This document shows, one piece after another, positions 62,401 through 64,000 of a stretch of DNA of 64,000 bases. The first letter of the stretch is position 1. Each line of letters starts with the position of its first letter. The DNA is from Rostratula benghalensis (taxonomy: Eukaryota; Chordata; Aves; Charadriiformes; Rostratulidae): positions 1,826,962 to 1,890,961 of the forward strand of contig VXAI01000039.1 of NCBI GenBank assembly GCA_013399305.1. Direction: 5' to 3'. Position numbers and translations under genes: made by a program. The notes under the pieces were generated by a model, which saw nothing but the letters and a program-made list of their open reading frames with translations, was not told the origin of the DNA and did no database searches.

Positions 62401-64000
62401 GAAGGAGATTCAGGTGCTCCACACACCAGTGGCCACCAAAATGCAGGTACCTGCAACACTACTCCTGCTCATGGTTGAAGAACTGTAATCCTACCAGCAC
62501 AAAGCAGGAGGATTCCATTCCTTCATGCAGTAGTAACAGGAGCATCTGTAACGTACTATTTTTAGAAGCAACTAGCTCACTGCCAGCTGAGAGAGGAATG
62601 AGGAGCTGCAGGCCAGAACACCGGATCTGCCTGCTAGCTATTGCTCTATGGGACCCAGAGGGATACGGGTCACGCTGCTCCTGCCCTTCACTACTGCCCG
62701 GAACAGGGACTCAAACTGAGACAAGCTTGCTAAAGCCATTCTTTTGGCCTAACACTACCTCCTCCAAAGACCTCCTGGATGCTCACAGCAGGTTTTAGCT
62801 GCCCTGTTTCCAGTGCCAGACAGGCAGTGCTTTGTGAATTGCACTCCGGTGATGTCTGCAGGCTTCCCTTTGCAGCCCACAGGCTCATAGACAGCTCAAG
62901 ATTTTGATTGTATCACACGAACACCCAAAATTTAGGCCTATAATTCATATGCCTTCACTTAATCTTGCTCAAAACTTTTTTCTGATAAATTTGACCCACA
63001 GGTGTGTACGTTAGAACCAAATTATTTCCAGGCTTTTGTATCTACCCTAAGAGTGCAGTACCATTATTCATATCTAAACTGTATACTGGAAATCAGAGTA
63101 AAGCACTAGTTCATTAAACAAGGATTCTAGCATGATTTCAAGCATTAAAAATTAGCATGTCTTCTTGGCTATTTTGTGAACTTCATTTCAGGCATGTGAA
63201 AAAGCAACATTTTCAAATAAAGCATAAACAGCCTATATTATGGTGATTTACAAGATACATTTAAGAACTCATAGAAGACAACCCATATTCAAAAGAAGAA
63301 AGGTAACTAACATATTTTCTCAGGAGTCTGAGCATTTTGACAAAGTTTCTTCAAAGTTCTTTACAAACTACAATAAAAATTATAAGCAAAGTGTACACAT
63401 CAGAAGAGAGGGAAAGGAATGAACATTACTGTACCTGACATTTAGACTTGAAAACTCCACAGAGCTCACTTTCTAGACATTGAGTCACATAATTGTGCCG
63501 TTCAAATTCTAGCAAAAACAACTAATGTAATGTGAAGATCCTGAATTTGCTTTCCATAAAGCACATAACTCAAAGAAAGATACATCAAGGCCTCAGCCTC
63601 CTTTAAGGGAAAAGAAAAAAAGCATACTTTATTGTTATAATTGTATCAACGTGAAAACTTGTTGTAATGCCCATCAGCGCTCCCTTGGAGCAACCAGACC
63701 ATCGACTGAACTCTCAGTAAACATTCTTCAGTGCCAATAGACATCGATGCGTTCCTTCCTTCAATTTTGTCCTTAAAGCTTTAAAAATCCACATGCAGAA
63801 TCTGCCAGCCCTCCTTCAGCTACAGGTACAAGGCATTCATATGCATTTGTTGCAATCAGGAATGGCTTCATTCAAACATTTTACTAAACCTAAGTTACAT
63901 GGGAGCTTCAACATGAGACATACCTATACAATACTAAATTTCAAAAGAGTCTTGAGGTCACAAAGCTGTGCGTGTACATTACTAGAGGTTTGCTAGGTGT
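59467..64000 (-). other. FBXW7: FBXW7 upstream intron or 5' flank (partial)
   Basis: AT-rich sequence with no recognised mobile element and no CpG island, so the main promoter of the gene is probably further right. The frames at 61039-61227, 62036-62287 and 62391-62798 have no recognisable domain. Confidence 0.55.

Noticed and set aside
62391..62798. Plus-strand frame of 135 codons
   Set aside because: Cysteine/serine-rich chance frame without a recognisable domain, splice sites or neighbouring gene.

Overview
The window looks like a piece of bird genome. It is AT-rich and intron-dominated. The interspersed repeats I recognise are mostly truncated CR1 LINEs (seven clear copies in both orientations, several ending in the ATTCTATG-type CR1 3' end), plus one solo endogenous-retrovirus LTR and two old MIR-like SINE remnants. 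There are no bacterial-type operons, no CRISPR array, and no tRNA or rRNA gene that I can see.

One protein gene can be supported: FBXW7 (substrate receptor of an SCF ubiquitin ligase), on the minus strand. The exon at 2247-2801 carries the alpha-isoform-specific N-terminus, beginning MNQELLSVGSKRRRTGG. It has a clean acceptor and a clean phase-0 donor. The F-box and WD40 exons would lie to the left of position 1. Everything to the right is upstream intron or 5' region of the gene.

The most interesting result is a second exon I infer at 38319-38578, minus strand, about 35.5 kb upstream. It has a strong polypyrimidine-AG acceptor and an AAG|GTAACT donor. It contains an ATG-initiated frame of 52 codons that runs without a stop into the donor. 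If this exon is spliced to the alpha exon, the frame continues through 23 more codons (AAT GTG AAA ...) straight into the known alpha start. That predicts an FBXW7 alpha form with a 75-residue, cysteine-rich N-terminal extension. The extension ATG overlaps the stop of a 24-residue upstream ORF in a TGATG arrangement, and two further tiny upstream ORFs are present, so translation is probably regulated. A GC- and CpG-rich patch with a 20-bp tandem duplication sits 250-420 bp upstream of this exon and could be a local promoter.

Layout, left to right: 1-2246 intron after the alpha exon; 2247-2801 alpha exon; 2802-38318 large intron with CR1 copies (11.2-12.4, 31.7-32.0, 32.4-32.7 and 36.1 kb), a solo LTR (13.6-14.2 kb) and a MIR-like remnant (28.0 kb); 38319-38578 candidate exon; about 38.8-39.0 kb GC-rich patch; 39-64 kb further intron or 5' region with CR1 copies (46.2, 54.8 and 58.7 kb) and a MIR-like remnant (49.4 kb). 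All other open frames of 60-190 codons look like chance frames or CR1 sequence read on one strand or the other.
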